Shown in pieces: positions 35,541-48,545 of a stretch of DNA of 64,000 nucleotides. Below the pieces are notes generated by a model. It was not told where the DNA came from. It worked only from the letters and a program-made list of their open reading frames with translations, and ran no database searches. Source of the stretch: Kryptolebias marmoratus (lineage: Eukaryota > Chordata > Actinopteri > Cyprinodontiformes > Rivulidae); NCBI RefSeq assembly GCF_001649575.2, contig NC_051436.1:7912275-7976274 (forward strand), in the 5' to 3' direction. Made by a program: the position numbers and the translations under genes. Within the stretch, counting starts at the first letter, position 1. Each line of letters starts with the position of its first letter.

Positions 35541-38480
35541 CACTATCTCTTTCCTCTTTAAGATGGGCTATTCTAATTAATCTAGCTGGGTTTTGTGAGG
35601 AAAATATAGTAAAATGTCAGATGTTTAAAAAAAAAGAAAAAAAAAAGAATCAAAGCAGGTAAGATTACAATCTTGTGAAGACAAGGGAATGGATTAATCT
35701 CGGTTCATGGCTCAGTACGGAGAAGTAGTTTGAGTAATGAGAAGAGGAAGCGGTGATAATGAAAAATCTAAATGATTAAAGGGTGTGTTTGCATGCTATA
35801 GAAGGGTAATATGGTGGAGACTTGCAGTAGAGTTAGGGTGGTGTGTCAACGTGCAGAATTGTAGTGATAGCCCCTCCGTGTTAGCTTGCATACTGCTGTA
35901 GTTTGCCATCTTGTCAGCAGCCACTGATGCATGCAGTGGAAAGAGCGATAAAGTCTTTTCAAATACACTGAATATGCTGTGTGTTTGTTTCGAACATAAA
36001 AAGCAGAGACTGTTAAACTCACTAAGATGTGTCGAATTTATGTTTGTTGATACAAAGTTGAAATAACATAATGGGGAAGCAATAAAACAAGGAAGATTTA
36101 TTATTTAAAAACAAGAATTGTATAGTTTAATCAAAACCTCCTTTAAAATAATGACCCTAAAGAAATATCGTTCATAGAATAACTGCAATTGTGACATAAT
36201 TAAGTTGGAGACCAAAATAAATGCTGTCTCTAAACATTTCTCATTACCTACTAACCGAATCCTCTGGGCTGTGACTGTTTGAGACTAGTCAATGGTTCAA
36301 AATTGCGAGAAAACAGACTTTCTGTTGCAAGCTCATTCAATTCTGAGGGTTTATGACCTGCAAACCAGGTGGTCACATTTAGAGTGGCTAATTTTTAAAA
36401 ATCGTAGCTGATTGTTTGTTACACAGCTTGTAAAAACTGTATTCTAGGCCATGCATATTATTTTGTTGCCCCCTTCTTCACATCATACCTACCCGGGCTG
36501 GCTATGTACCCACCTATATCCGCTTCCCCCATGTTAATAATTTAATCTACTAGAGTACTTTTTTTCTGACCAGATTTTCAGTAATTTGATCTTGTTCGGT
36601 TTTTAGATCCTTGGATGTTTTCTGTCAGAAGAGGGCTCTTATGCAGTTGTCAAAATGTAGCTGTAGTGCACTGGAGATGGGTTTGAGATGCCCCCCACAG
36701 CTCTGACTATTTTGAGAGAAAATAAAGCAATTTTTTTTGACACAGGATGGGAAGTATAATAAATTCTTGAACTTCGGTAGGCCCTCTGCACTGCCTTTGG
36801 TGGTTGAGCCTAACTATATTGGGACAGCTGTTTGTCCAGGTCTCCTAATGATAAATGTGGGCCATTTCAACATGTAGAGATTGATAAAAGGGGGTTTTAA
36901 GGTCTGTTCAATCCAAGTGTTCATCAACAAACACTAAAGCACAAAGGTGTGCCTTCAGCTTAATGTATAAAAAATCCTTTTGGGAGTTTCTTTGAGGAGC
37001 CAATTTTTCTAAGTATTGTTAAAATCAAGTTGTCACTTTTTGTTTTCAGGATGTCAATGAAATGGGTCTGGTGTCTGCAGCTTCACTGGTAATTCAGTGC
37101 ACGTCATGTAAAAGATTATTTCTAATTATATTTATTTGCCTTTTTAAAAGTGCAATTCAACACTCAGGTTTCTCAGTAATATTTCCTGGAGACATCAGAT
37201 GAGTTATGGTTTATGTGATTAAATTGTTTCAGTGGCAATACACCCTAACAGGAAATGACTTCACTCTCCATCTTGCTTCGTTTATTTTCCTGCTGTAATG
37301 TGCNAAACATGTAAACATTTGTGAATACATAAAGTAATATGCACACAAAATGTGCCATCTCTGTGGAGATATACACTGGGAGTAAATATTTCCTTAATGA
37401 AGAGACTCATCACAAAATAACCAGCCAGCGCTCTCTGTCGAACTATTTTACTGTGTCAGCACAAATCCCACAGTTTCTCTTCACTCTGCCATGAAATTTA
37501 TGGCCATTGATGACTGATTGCATTTTTTCCTCCCTACAGTACTCGGAGCCTTCTGAAAGTAACCCAGCAGCACATTAATTTCTCCAAAGTCATCATTTCA
37601 AGTAAAGTGACAAGCTGGAGAAATAAAACTCAGATGAAGAGTCTAATTTTAGAAGTTCTTCATCAGTGTTACCATTATAAATGTCAGATTTTTAAAGAAA
37701 ACTACCTCTTTTTTTGTGGACACTGTATGCATGTGGAGGCTTTAATTTCCATGTAAATGCTGCACAGCTAGGTGTGATGTCCACATTTGACTTGTTCCCT
37801 TCTTATTAAATGAACCCGTATCATCTCCGATTAAAAGGTCCAGTTGTGGTGTTCTGCTCGGGAGACCAAGAACAAGCTGAATGTGTTTTGAAGAACATCG
37901 TTATGCAGCAAGCATTTAGAGGAATCACTGAGGTAGACACAGTCTTTCAAAAGTGTCCCTCTAATTAAAGGTCTAATGTCTCAGCTTGTGCAAGTCTTCT
38001 CCATTTCTTTTTTTGTCATTCATGTTGAAGGCAAGGAACGCTCAAGCAGAAATAGACAAAAAGCTTGATGAAAAGAAACTGATTAACCTGTCATGTTCCA
38101 GACAGGTATCCATTAGGCTCTTTAATCAAAGTCTATATGGCATGAAATTGACATTTTCAGCCTCCTGAGAAGCATTGAACTGTACACTGATGATGCCCCA
38201 CAGTATACGTCAATGCACTCGGAGCTCTTCTAACCTGTACTTTAATTTGCCATCTTCACGCTACAGAGCTTCTTAAAGACTTGTTGTTCTCTGTCTGCCT
38301 GACAAAATAAATGTTTCTCATCTTAAGTGGTTTGCAAGAACTTAGTGGGATCCCAGACAGGGACATTGTTGACAAAACAATGTGAAAGTCCAGTTGTTTG
38401 TATTTCTTACGAATTTGGAAACACTTTATACTTGCTGTTCCTCACTTCAGATTCTTGTTTATATCATCTGAAATGAGCAA
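35541..38480. other. Gene-free stretch with one ambiguous base
   Basis: AT-rich with an A-rich tract at about 35626-35648 and a single N at 37304. The block at about 37250-37640 is more complex and may be a further noncoding element. No exon is supported. Confidence 0.5.
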
Positions 38481-38499
38481 AGATTTACTTTTCCTGATC

Positions 38500-38680
38500 A
38501 AATATTAAGAACGCACCGATTGTTTGGCAGGTGACCGGAATCGGCCAATTTTTCAGCTTGACCGATGCCTAGCAAATTAAGTGGTCAAAATTTAGATTTA
38601 TGTATTTGTTTATCTTCCGGTCAGTGAACGCACCATTGCAAAGTGCTCACTCCCGCCAGCACCGAATGACTGTATTGTAA
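38500..38680. mobile_element. Possible hAT-like nonautonomous remnant
   Basis: ACGCACCGATTGTTTGGCAG then ACCGGAATCGGCCAATTTTT resembles the CACCGAT...ATCGGCC ends of common fish hAT-type elements. No clear second end or target duplication, so the call is tentative. Confidence 0.3.
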
Positions 38681-38944
38681 AAGATGCTATTGAGTTAGGC
38701 AAGGAAGACTCAAAGTAAACATCTAAAATAAATGTATACATTTTAAAATGATCAGTTTGTAATTTGGTATGCTAGCAGAAAGCAGCTAATCTGCTTTCTG
38801 CCATTGATAAACAAGACACCTGATGTCAAATTCCCCAAGTTTTCCCAATGAAATATATGGAAAAGTAGCATACATGATCCAGCAAAGTCAGTTATAGTAG
38901 CATCTATGACAGCTACTAATTGTCTGTGGAAAGGTGTGGAAAGG

Positions 38945-38951
<7 letters not shown>

Positions 38952-39027
<76 letters not shown>
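38952..39027. repeat. TA microsatellite, about 38 units
   Basis: Uninterrupted TA for about 76 bases. Tyr/Ile open frames on both strands here are products of the repeat. Confidence 0.95.
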
Positions 39028-39029
<2 letters not shown>

Positions 39030-39975
39030 TTTGCATGTAACCTCTCTGACTAGGGTCCAGAAATGTGCAGTTCTAGGCACAGCCAAGATACTGCACAGAA
39101 CCCTCAAGCTCCCAGGCCTCTGGTAGAGGACCCGAGCTCAGAGGATGAAACAAGACCACCCGCGGAGGGTGAGAAGGGATTTTTTTAATATATAGCCTAT
39201 ATATATGTATGTAGTTATTTAACAATTAAGTTTACTTAATAGTTTTAAATCAATAATATATTATCAAGGAAAGTGTATATAAAAAGAATTTTAATTAGAT
39301 TGTATTTCTACTAATACCTCTGTGCACTGAACTTTAGATCTCCGGTGGTAGAGAAACCTATAACCTGTCAAATTTTCAATTTGGATTATTGTATTTCAAA
39401 AAGAGTGTACAGTATTTGACAAAAACAAGATAAATGTACTTCAGCTAGCAAAAAGGCTAATTTTCAATGAAAGTCTTTTACCTGATGTAAATGGTCATAT
39501 TAGCTTGATTTTTTTTTTTTTTTTTGAAGTATGCTTTTTATTGAAGTTAAAACAGAGAATTTAAAGTTGGAAGGTCTGAGCTTTTCAAAAATTGTAATCT
39601 TGGAATCCGCCCAGAAAACTACAATTGGTACATGCTTTCCAAATATTGTTTGCTGTTATCCAAGAAAGACTTGCTCTATATAGTCAGTATGTTGGATTCT
39701 TTTCAATCCAGTTCTCTAAGGTTTTATTTATTTATTTTATTTTTCCCTCCTTCCTTCTCCCTTACTTGTCTTTTCTGCTATGTTGCTGTCTTTAACTCTG
39801 AGGGAGGGAGAGCACAGTTGTTTTGATGTAGGATTTGATAGATTTGTTTGCTGCTGCATTCATTTGCTCTGTATCAGGGAGCTGACAGGCCGTAAAATGA
39901 AAATTTGCCTTAGATTTTCAGCATGACTGTTTGGGGGGAGATGTAAAAGAATTCCTCGTGTATTCCAGATATGCT

Positions 39976-40019
39976 CCCCCCNNNNNNNNNNNNNNNNNNN
40001 NNNNCCCCCCCCCCCCCCC
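39976..40019. other. Assembly gap of 23 N inside a C run
   Basis: N at 39982-40004 flanked by 6 C on the left and 15 C on the right. The gap probably marks an unresolved poly-C or poly-G tract and the length may be nominal. Confidence 0.95.
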
Positions 40020-42140
40020 ATATTTTAAAGTATGAGCATTCATGCTATTGACAATAAATATTTGTAAGATTTTTACCAACTGGGCTGGATGTGCTATGTA
40101 TGTGTTTAGAGAAAAGCCCATTTTTTTCTAACTAACTAAAATGCACTGAGGTGGTGTTACCCTGATGAAATTCCAGTTTAACTTATTTTGTTACTCTTGT
40201 AATGGAACCCCTTGATTAAAAAGTGACAGTTATGGATAGAGTCCTGCTTTACAGGTAATTAGATTAAATTAAAATGCATGTTGTCATCTTGCGATGCCCA
40301 CAGTTCCTAATTAAAATGAATGTGATGCAAACAACAGGAAGTATTTCCTTGTTGGAAAACAAGTTGAAGGGGAGAAAGTCACATCACAGACTTGTTTTTT
40401 GTTTTTTTCTTTTAAACGGCTAATTGTGAATCCAGCTGCAGTGCTACCTCTCCTATAGTAGTGATGTTGGTCCACAGAAGGTCAGCGAACATTTGGTTTT
40501 GCAATAACACAAACCCCAAACGTACAAAACACTCTTGTTGTCTGTTTTTCGGGGTGGTAATAGCTTTGATCATGAGCCGTCACAAAGATGCTTTTGTGTT
40601 TGCTTGTGTGGAGTTGAAGTGTGAGTTGAAATCAAAGCAGGCCTTGTCTCACCAAAACGAAGGTGCTTGTGGAGAGCACGACACCCCATTGCTCTTTCCA
40701 CCCAGTTGGCCAGCTGGTGTCACAGAGCGCATAGAATGATGGAGCACTCTCATTCCGGTTTTAGAGAGTGCTGAAGGTGAGAGTCAGCCCGAGACCCGGT
40801 TCTTTAATCCTGGTCAGCTTCTGCCACCTTGTTCAGCAAGATAAATGGACTTTGACACGGAGTCAGATCACACACTGGTCCAGCTTTGATAAACAAACAC
40901 TTGTGTAGTTGCACTTTCTCATCTACGGAAGCCACTACAAGGCCATAGGTGAAAAGCTTAACCAATTAAATATAATAACTTTATAAATGTTCCAGTTAGG
41001 CCAGTATGAGATGCTGACAGTATTCTAACCTTAAGCAAAAACATTAGCGATTCACAGTGTTTAAGCAAATACTTAAAAAATGTATATCATGATTTAATTG
41101 CCGTTTTAATTAAAAGCAGAAATGCAACTACGTTTGATTAAATATCACACTTTGCTCTAATTTGTTATACCGTTTTAGTAGTAGCTATACCATTTAAAAT
41201 ATAATTAATTTGAATGCACAGATATACAAGAGAAGCATGAAAGAACACAAGTAAATGTGCTGACAATCTGTGTGTAAAATCAGTGTTTAATAGTTTATGT
41301 ACTCATGGCTTCAATTTGCATTCTATTGTGATCTGCTGTTTAGATATTAAAGGTAAAACTGAAATCTTAATCTTTTACAAAATATTGAGAATACATTCAA
41401 AATCAATGTCACACATTAAAGCAAAACTAAACATATCACTAGAAATATATATGCTTTAAAGGAAAAAAGTCAGTTTGGGAATATTGTAAAAAAGGAAAAA
41501 AAATACGACCAAAAAAAAAAATCTCCAACTGACTTACAATTTACTGGAAGTAAACTCACCTCTTAGATTAAACAAATCTGAATAAAGCCCCATTCAGAAG
41601 ACATCTTAATTCCAGCACTGCCCTATAATTCCTTGGAAAAAGTTGACATTTATTAAAAATCCCTCATAATTCAAGGATGTACTCCATTGAGTGCTCAAAT
41701 CAAAGAAACTGTTATGGAAATCAGATCAGTTTCAAACTATTGATTATACAGGTGCCGAGATGTAGGCCTGTACTTTGCCAAACTTTAAGAAAAAGTGCAG
41801 CACAGGTCAGTGAATATATCACTTGCTTTTAGCTTTCTACGATTAAAGAGCAAAAAATGTAGCCTCTTTAAGGAATATGTCTTAGGTAAAGCCTGTTAAC
41901 TCATCAATAATTAAATGCAAGTAGCTAATGGACTATGCAACAAGAGTTGCTTCTTTTTCTATAGGTTGCAATAAATTCCCTGAAGACTTCAAAATCATTG
42001 CAAGAATACTGACTGCAAGCATTGCATTACAAAGTTTCATATACGCACAATTATTCAAGCAAATGAAAGTTTTTTTTATTATTTTTTTTAAGCAATACCA
42101 GTTAATTAAATAATTTAAAGATCACTGAATTTTTAAACCA
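40020..42140. other. Gene-free stretch
   Basis: Contains a more complex block near 40440-40890 (GAGCCGTCACAAAG, GTTGGCCAGCTGGTGTCACA) without an exon that I can support. The rest is AT-rich. Confidence 0.5.
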
Positions 42141-42144
42141 ACCA

Positions 42145-42835
42145 CTAGGGAAGACAAACCAGTGTATTTCTTGTGCCGTTTCCAAGCTCGGGTAAATAGT
42201 GAGGGTTGTGTCAGGAAGGGCATCCGGTGTAACATACTTTCGCTAAAATAAACATGTGAGCTCATTCAAGCGACACCATACCGGGTCGGTCGAGGCCCAT
42301 GTTTACAATGACCGCCACCGGTGCTGTTGACAAACAGGGTGCTGGCAGAAATTGTTCTACTGTTGGTTGAAAACCATGAGGAGCGAAATGTGCCTGGAGA
42401 TGGAGGGAGAAGAGTAAAGTCAAGTGTAGGACTGAGTGTAGCAACTCTAAACGTAGGGACAGTGATAGGCAAGGGTAGAGAGCTGATGGACATGATACAG
42501 AGGAGGAAGGTAGATGTATTATGTGTGTAAGAAATGAAGTGGAAGGGCAACAGGGCTGGCATCATTGGGGCAGGGCTTACGTTGTTTTACCAAGTTGTGG
42601 GTAGGAGGAGAAATGGAATAGGGGTGGTCCTGAAGGAGGAGTTTACACACAGGTTTAAGGACTGGGAGCTAAAGTTAGAGAGGCCAGACTGAGATGGTTT
42701 GGACATGTGCAGAGGAGGGACAGTGGGTCTATTGGTAGAAGGATGTTAGAGATGCAGCTTCCAGGAAAAAGAAAAAGAAGGGAGATATGGATGCAGTAAG
42801 AGTGTGGTAGGGGAAAAAAAATATATATATATATA
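42145..42835 (+). mobile_element. Internally deleted LINE retrotransposon copy
   Basis: After a leader containing GTCAGGAAGGGCATCCGG, a frame reads VATLNVGTVIGKGRELMDMI then QRRKVDVLCV, the N-terminal signature of an apurinic-type endonuclease of non-LTR elements, and meets an in-frame TAA at 42528. The frame continues to about 42650. It then jumps in another frame to RLRWFGHVQRRDSGSIGRRM then LEMQLPGKRKRRE, the C-terminal end of the same kind of polyprotein. The entire reverse transcriptase is missing between them. A TA-rich tail (42818-42834) ends it. Clade not resolved (RTE-like is one possibility). Dead copy. Confidence 0.75.
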
Positions 42836-43691
42836 GTGAAATTTACTGGTTGTCTGTGCCCAAACCTAAAAAAATTTAAATGCGTTGACCCCTACGTGGA
42901 TATACTGTCAAGATTCAAAGAGGAAAAAAATCTTGACTTTTGGATGATTCTATAATTGAAATCCTAAAAATAGTGGAACATTTTTTTTCAAGCCCACAAG
43001 CTTACATTATAAACGTTCATCAAGAAAGCTGAGATCTGACATCAGCTCAGATCAATCAGCCACTGAGGACCTTAAAGTGAACAGCCTGCATTTAATAATA
43101 ATAAAACCTGCTCACTGATGCCACTGGTTGTGGTCACACACATCTACTGGAGATCCATTTATTCATCCATTGTATCTATTCCCATCTTTTCTGAAAGTCT
43201 TCCCTCCTGCTCGTAGCACAAATGGATTTTCATGCATCATCTGAGCGGTTGTATTGGGGTTGATGGAGTGAGGAGGATGATGCAGAATCCAGCTACACAA
43301 CTCAGATTCTCTACCTTTCTGCCAAATCTTATTTCTGTCAGCTCACACCCTTTGTTTGACCCTTCTTCTTTGGACAGTTCCCTTCATTTATGGGCTAGAT
43401 TTTGTGTTTTAAGGCAGATTTCTTTTCATAGGCTTTGCTTAACATGTTATATTTGTATTTAGGAAAATGCGTTACCTTAGAAAACCTGGTATTTAAATAT
43501 TTCTACATGAAATAATAAGACAAATTATTCTTTTAAAAACATTAACTTTTTTTTGGCTTCTTAATGACCAATGTGTACTGATTACAATCACCTTAGACCA
43601 ACATAAGAAAAACGGTTTGTTGGTTACTGAAAATAATCCCAAAACAAAATGTACCTTAACTACTAAAGCTCATCCAACCTCCTTTTATAAT

Positions 43692-43727
43692 ATTGAATTT
43701 TAATGAATTTCTACATTAAAATTCAAT
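43692..43727. repeat. Perfect 14-bp inverted repeat, 8-base loop
   Basis: ATTGAATTTTAATG (43692-43705) and CATTAAAATTCAAT (43714-43727) are exact reverse complements. Confidence 0.9.
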
Positions 43728-43789
43728 CATATTTTGACTTTTATTCAGGATACTCCAGCCCCACTCCCTCCCTCTAGTGCCATCAGGAA

Positions 43790-44060
43790 GAATGAGAACT
43801 GATATTGTCCCCTTTATGGCAACTCAGCTTCCCATTTGATTGCTTATCTCTTTTATTAGCTTGATGCTATTACTGGCCCGGCTTCTTCTTGGCTTTCATT
43901 ATCCCTTTTTATGCGGCAATATTCTTTAGGAATTGTTATCAAAGGCAAGTTCATCTTGTCGCGTTGTTTATGCCCGATTGATTTGTGGGTTGCTGATCCT
44001 CCGCCCTTTGCTAATGTCTGACTTGACTGGCTGGACAAGGTTACTTTTTCTCAGATGATA
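43790..44060. promoter_or_regulatory. Strongest candidate conserved noncoding element
   Basis: Complex, low-repeat block containing CCCCTTTATGGCAACTCAGC, TCTTTTATTAGCTTGATGCT, CTTTTTATGCGGCAATATTC, TAGGAATTGTTATCAAAGGC and GATTGATTTGTGGGTTGCTG. These include TTTATKR (CDX/HOX-like), TATCAAAG (TCF/LEF-like) and TTGTGG (RUNX-like) matches. A 60-codon minus-strand frame across it has no domain look. Conservation is inferred. Confidence 0.38.
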
Positions 44061-44639
44061 TACATCTTTATTGGGGGTGGTGGTGCTTTAAGATGTTAAA
44101 CGCAGGCATCTATCTGGAGCACAACAACTGACGTGTCCAAAACCATCCATCACGGGTTGCCCACCTGCCCGAGATCGGGTTATTTGCCCTCTCCATCAGC
44201 CCGAAGGACAGTGCAAGGCAAAGATAGCAGCAAAAAGGGAACAAATGTGGCGACCGTCATGACTGTGCCTGGGGTACCTACTTTTGCGTCGATGAGTACC
44301 ATTGCTTTGTTTTCTGCCCATCATAATGACCCTTTACTTTCTTCATGAGGTTAAAGATTTCTGCATACTTGGTGGAAAATGTTATTTTAGTATCGTAAAA
44401 CATACAGCAAATTAGTTTTTCCCATTTTTTTTTCCTGCTTTAATGTCACAAGCAAATGTATTTGACTTTGAAAAGACTCATTATAGATTCTATTGAAAAA
44501 GGAGCCTCGTTTACCCAGCGGCCCAAGTTTGGATCTTTTTATGCATTTATGCCCGCGTAATGAAGTTTTTTTTTTTTTTTTTCTTTTTTTTGTGCCCAGT
44601 AGTGATGGCAAATGTCATTAATGCTTGCAAAAATGATGA

Positions 44640-44815
44640 CACAGAAATACCCACATTAAGCCAGAGCGCAAATGCTACTTGTTTTCTTTTAAGACCTATC
44701 ATTCTCTCCTCCTGCTGTGCGTAATGGCACTTGGCATCAATCCTCAGTGACGAGTCTATTTCATTTATTTCTTACCATTAGGCTTTACGGAAAGTGTTGC
44801 TCTACAGTCTAGAAT
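44640..44815. promoter_or_regulatory. Candidate conserved noncoding element
   Basis: Block with ACATTAAGCCAGAGCGCAAA, TGTGCGTAATGGCACTTGGC and CTTACCATTAGGCTTTACGG. Its texture is similar to the preceding island about 600 bases upstream. Inferred. Confidence 0.28.
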
Positions 44816-47010
44816 TATCATAACAATCCTTTTGTTTTCTGCAATGAGCACAAAAACACATTTTTTTTCATGCTTGGTTCTGTAGTTTCTTAGATGTCTT
44901 GATTTTCATGCTCCATCTCATCTTGTTGGTATTAAAACATATATAAAGCTCAGACAAGCTTAAACAACCTCGTGTGTTAAATAAATGCTCTTAGCTAGAG
45001 TAGGTTGCTTACAACTGGGAACACAGTGTTGAGTGTTTATATACTCTGGGGGGGTCTTCTCTTCCATTACTTAGTGGAGCTGATGGCTTTTAACCTTATT
45101 GACCAAGACGTGAATCAGTGTAATGTAATACTTTACAAATGAGGGCTGTTCTGGGGCCAATTCAAAATTTCAGCATTTAACATGGCAGTTCCCTTCATCT
45201 TTATTGGCCAGCCTAATGGTCTTTCCCCAGAGCTTTAATTATTTATTCATATGAAAGTTTAAAGCAGCTGGCTCTTGGGTATTGAGTCATATGGATTTGA
45301 AATAAAGGTCATTACAATTAGATAATGGTAGTTTAACTGTTCAAATATACTTAAACTATTTATATCAGAAGAACAGATTGTCATGTCTCTGGATAAAACT
45401 GCAAAGACCTGAAACAAGACCTGACAGATTTAGGTGACCAGGAGTTGGTTTCACCTAATAACTCTCTGAGGCCCTGTCCACAATACCATGGATTTTTTAC
45501 AAGTTAATGTTTACTTTTTTCTGCATTGTGGACCTTCTATTCACACACAGTTTTTGGTTAAAAAAAAGATATTTTTAAAAACTCGTTCCAACCTGGAAAT
45601 ATTTTTGAAATTCTGTTTCTGGTGGATCCATGTAGACAGGAGAGAAAGGTGTAGCAGTTTTTTTTCATGCAGGCCCATTATCACTTTGTGCCCTACAAAC
45701 ACAAATATGGAGCCATTTTTACTTGTTTTTTGGAAGTTTGTCTTGCTTTATCCTGATACAGTTGCCATCAAAGTTTAGGCATGAGCTGCAATGATTAATA
45801 ACTGAGAAGAAATTGTAAACAATATTTAAAAAAGAGAAGAAAAACTAAGTTTGGGAGAATCTTTAGCCAGGTTAAGTAATTGTTCTTCGTTTTTTTTCTG
45901 TATTTTGACATGTTGTCAACGTAAATCATAGATTGTGTGTGTATTTAAAGAACAAGTGTCCCCGTCGTCTCTCTTTGTTGGGAGTTCTATTTAAAAAAAG
46001 AAAAGAAAATTGGTCAATCTGATTTGACAGAACTTAACAAAAATTTAACTTAACCTAGAAAACTGTAAGTAGTGCATTGTTGGATACCAATTAGAAAATA
46101 TCTACACAAATGTTTATTATTAACTTAAATTGGACTAAACAGGACTTATTTAGCACTTATTAAGCAGCAAACATTCTGCTTAAGTGCTGCTGTCAAAATT
46201 CTGTTCTTCCTCCTAAAGGTAAATGTTGGTGGCAAAATGAGACATGGCGGCACATTAATGTTTTTGTATGTGATGCCTGCTTCCTGAATGTTTGGCAATT
46301 GATTATTTATGCTTGGCTAGCAGTTTATGCCCCTGAGATGATTGCTTCTGTTTGCTCAGTTGGTTTATGTTGGAAGTTTAATTACTATTTGAATATATAT
46401 TAGCCTTTCTGACATCACGGCGATGTGTAAGTCGGTGGGACCTTCTTGAAAATGACAGTTGGTAATTGTTGATTAGATGTGGGACTGACACTTAACCTTA
46501 CTGCCTTTGTGTTGGTGAAGATTTTTGTTTCACTAAACTGGAAGGATTTCCTGAAATTTCACCAATAGGGCATCAACAGGATGTTTCTGAATGGTTCAAC
46601 TTGGTTCACATTTTTCTGTGTATCAGGAAATGAACACCAGTGGCACCTGATGCTGGAACCTGTTCAGCACATCCATTCAGAAGCACAGCTGTGGAGAATC
46701 TAATTCTGCTTATTAGCAAGTCATAATCATGGCCCAGAAAGTCTTTGTAGTCCCTGAACCCTCGTTCCTACCAAAGCTGTCCAGAAATGTTGATGACACG
46801 GAGTGAAATCCCCAAACGTGAGGTTTGAGGATGCATGTTTGAGTGAGCACAGTTTAGGATTTTTAAATTGGTTTGCATTATAAATAGTAATACTAATAGT
46901 AATGCAGACTTTAGAGATTATTGAGGAGCTTGGACAAATTGTTCTAACGGGCTCTTTATTACCTGCCATCACAAAAGGTGAGCAATCATGTAATTGCATA
47001 TGTGTGCCTG
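44816..47010. other. Gene-free stretch
   Basis: AT-rich. A minus-strand open frame at 46727-47053 lacks any recognisable domain. Nothing else is seen. Confidence 0.5.
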
Positions 47011-47014
47011 ATGG

Positions 47015-47290
47015 CAAAATATCATGAACCATTGGGTGGGTTTGAGCTCTCAAACTAATCAGATGTACTGATTCAACTGATTGAACCTATGGAGTCAACT
47101 TGAAAAATGGCTGTAACTTAGTCAGTTTTACAGATACTGAGCTAAAATCTGATGTGGTAGTAGCTGAGAGTCATCCCCAATACATTTGGAGCTGTAAGAG
47201 ATTATGTGTGTTTTTTATTTAAAACTTTGGAATGCAAGGCAGCGGGTGAAATTCATTGCTTTAAGGAATGTTAGTTTAATTTCTTATCAG
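47015..47290 (+). repeat. Repeat family A, copy 5
   Basis: AAAATATCATGAACCATTGG, GGAGTCAACTTGAAAAATGG, GTTTTACAGATACTGAGCTA and GTGGTAGTAGCTGAGAGTCA occur in family order, followed by AAAACTTTGGAATG. Confidence 0.7.
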
Positions 47291-47869
47291 TTTCGACACA
47301 AAGAGATGTGCAATTTAAGGTTACTGAAGAAGTTAATTTTGTTGTTCGAACCACTTCAGTTTGTGATGGCTTTTACCTTTTTTCAAGTTTTCAAGTTATT
47401 TTTTAGTATTTAAAACCAAATCAAACTGCAGTAATGTTTACATATAAAGGTGCTTACAGAAAGCTATTGTTTGTGAAACATTTTAAACTTGTTTTTAAGG
47501 GATACTTTAGATTGTTTGAAGTGTGATTTTGTGGAAAGGCTTTGAACAAGTAATGTCTTATCTGTTGTAGGATAGCTCTTAGAATGACCTCAGTTTGGAG
47601 AAGTAGTTTTACTGGATTGAACGAGGGCAGAGACCAAAAGTTTCACAGTTGTTATAAATCTTTCAATCACCATCAGTTTCCCAATACACAAGAAGCAGTA
47701 GCAGCTAGCTGTAACACTTCTGCTGCAGCCTGAGGCACATTCAGCTGGATTATCATATTTCTGCCAGAATAACTGTGAAATGCAAAAATGAATAGCAATG
47801 TAAGGCTTTATTTAGTGATGTTTGCATGAACTGCTGTGAAATGTTTGAGACTGGAGTTGTTTAAAGATG

Positions 47870-48040
47870 ACAGCGATCCACTTTGGTGTCAGACTAGCCA
47901 GTAACTTGTCAATCCAGTCAGATTTGATCTCTTTATCCGAACTGAGATGGTTCAAATATCCATCTACCACAGGTGAAATATTATTTATTCACAACCTTTT
48001 CACAGAGTTCCTCTCTTAAAGATCACTTTGAGATAATTGC
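47870..48040 (+). repeat. Repeat family B, copy 2
   Basis: GTGTCAGACTAGCCAGTAAC, AATCCAGTCAGATTTGATCT, ATCCATCTACCACAGGTGA and ACAACCTTTTCACAGAG align to the other B copies. The 200 bases upstream (GTAGCAGCTAGCTGTAAC and on) may belong to a longer unit. Confidence 0.6.
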
Positions 48041-48189
48041 AACTTAAAAAAAAATAGAAACCTACTCAAACAGCTGTCTTACTTGTGGCCAGTATTCATA
48101 TATTTTTTTAAAAAACCTCTGAGCTGGGTTGTGTTATTACAGTGAAAAATGATCAATATTTTCAGACGTGCGCAGTATTCTCTTAAATA

Positions 48190-48545
48190 CAGCATGATCG
48201 TTCACACGTGGGTGCAATGAAAAGGTGAATCATAAATCTTTGTGGGCTCTGATTAGTAAAAAGCCATGATTGACTTTTCAGGGTGTGATCAATGAAAACC
48301 CTCACTACTGATGGTTCAAAATGGCACGCCTTCAGTATTGATAAGCACTCACTGGATCGGGAGGGGGGAGGGGGGAGAAAAAGTGTACTTGTTGGATTGC
48401 ATGCGGCATCTGCGGCTCCCAGGTAATGGAACTGTCATTCTTCCTTTCTCAGATAAAAATCCTCTTCCCTCCTTTTCCTTTTTCGTTCCTGCCATCTAGT
48501 GCCATATTAAAAGGTTATATATTCAGCAGGGTGGCAGTGCCATTA
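48190..48545. promoter_or_regulatory. Candidate conserved noncoding element with G-rich core
   Basis: Complex block holding GCTCTGATTAGTAAAAAGCC, CATGATTGACTTTTCAGGG, G runs at 48359-48375, and TTCCTGCCATCTAGTGCCAT, which resembles a CTCF-like half motif (CCATCTAGTG). Inferred from texture. Confidence 0.3.

Noticed and set aside
38752..39126. Tyr/Ile repeat proteins on both strands
   Set aside because: Translation of the TA microsatellite.
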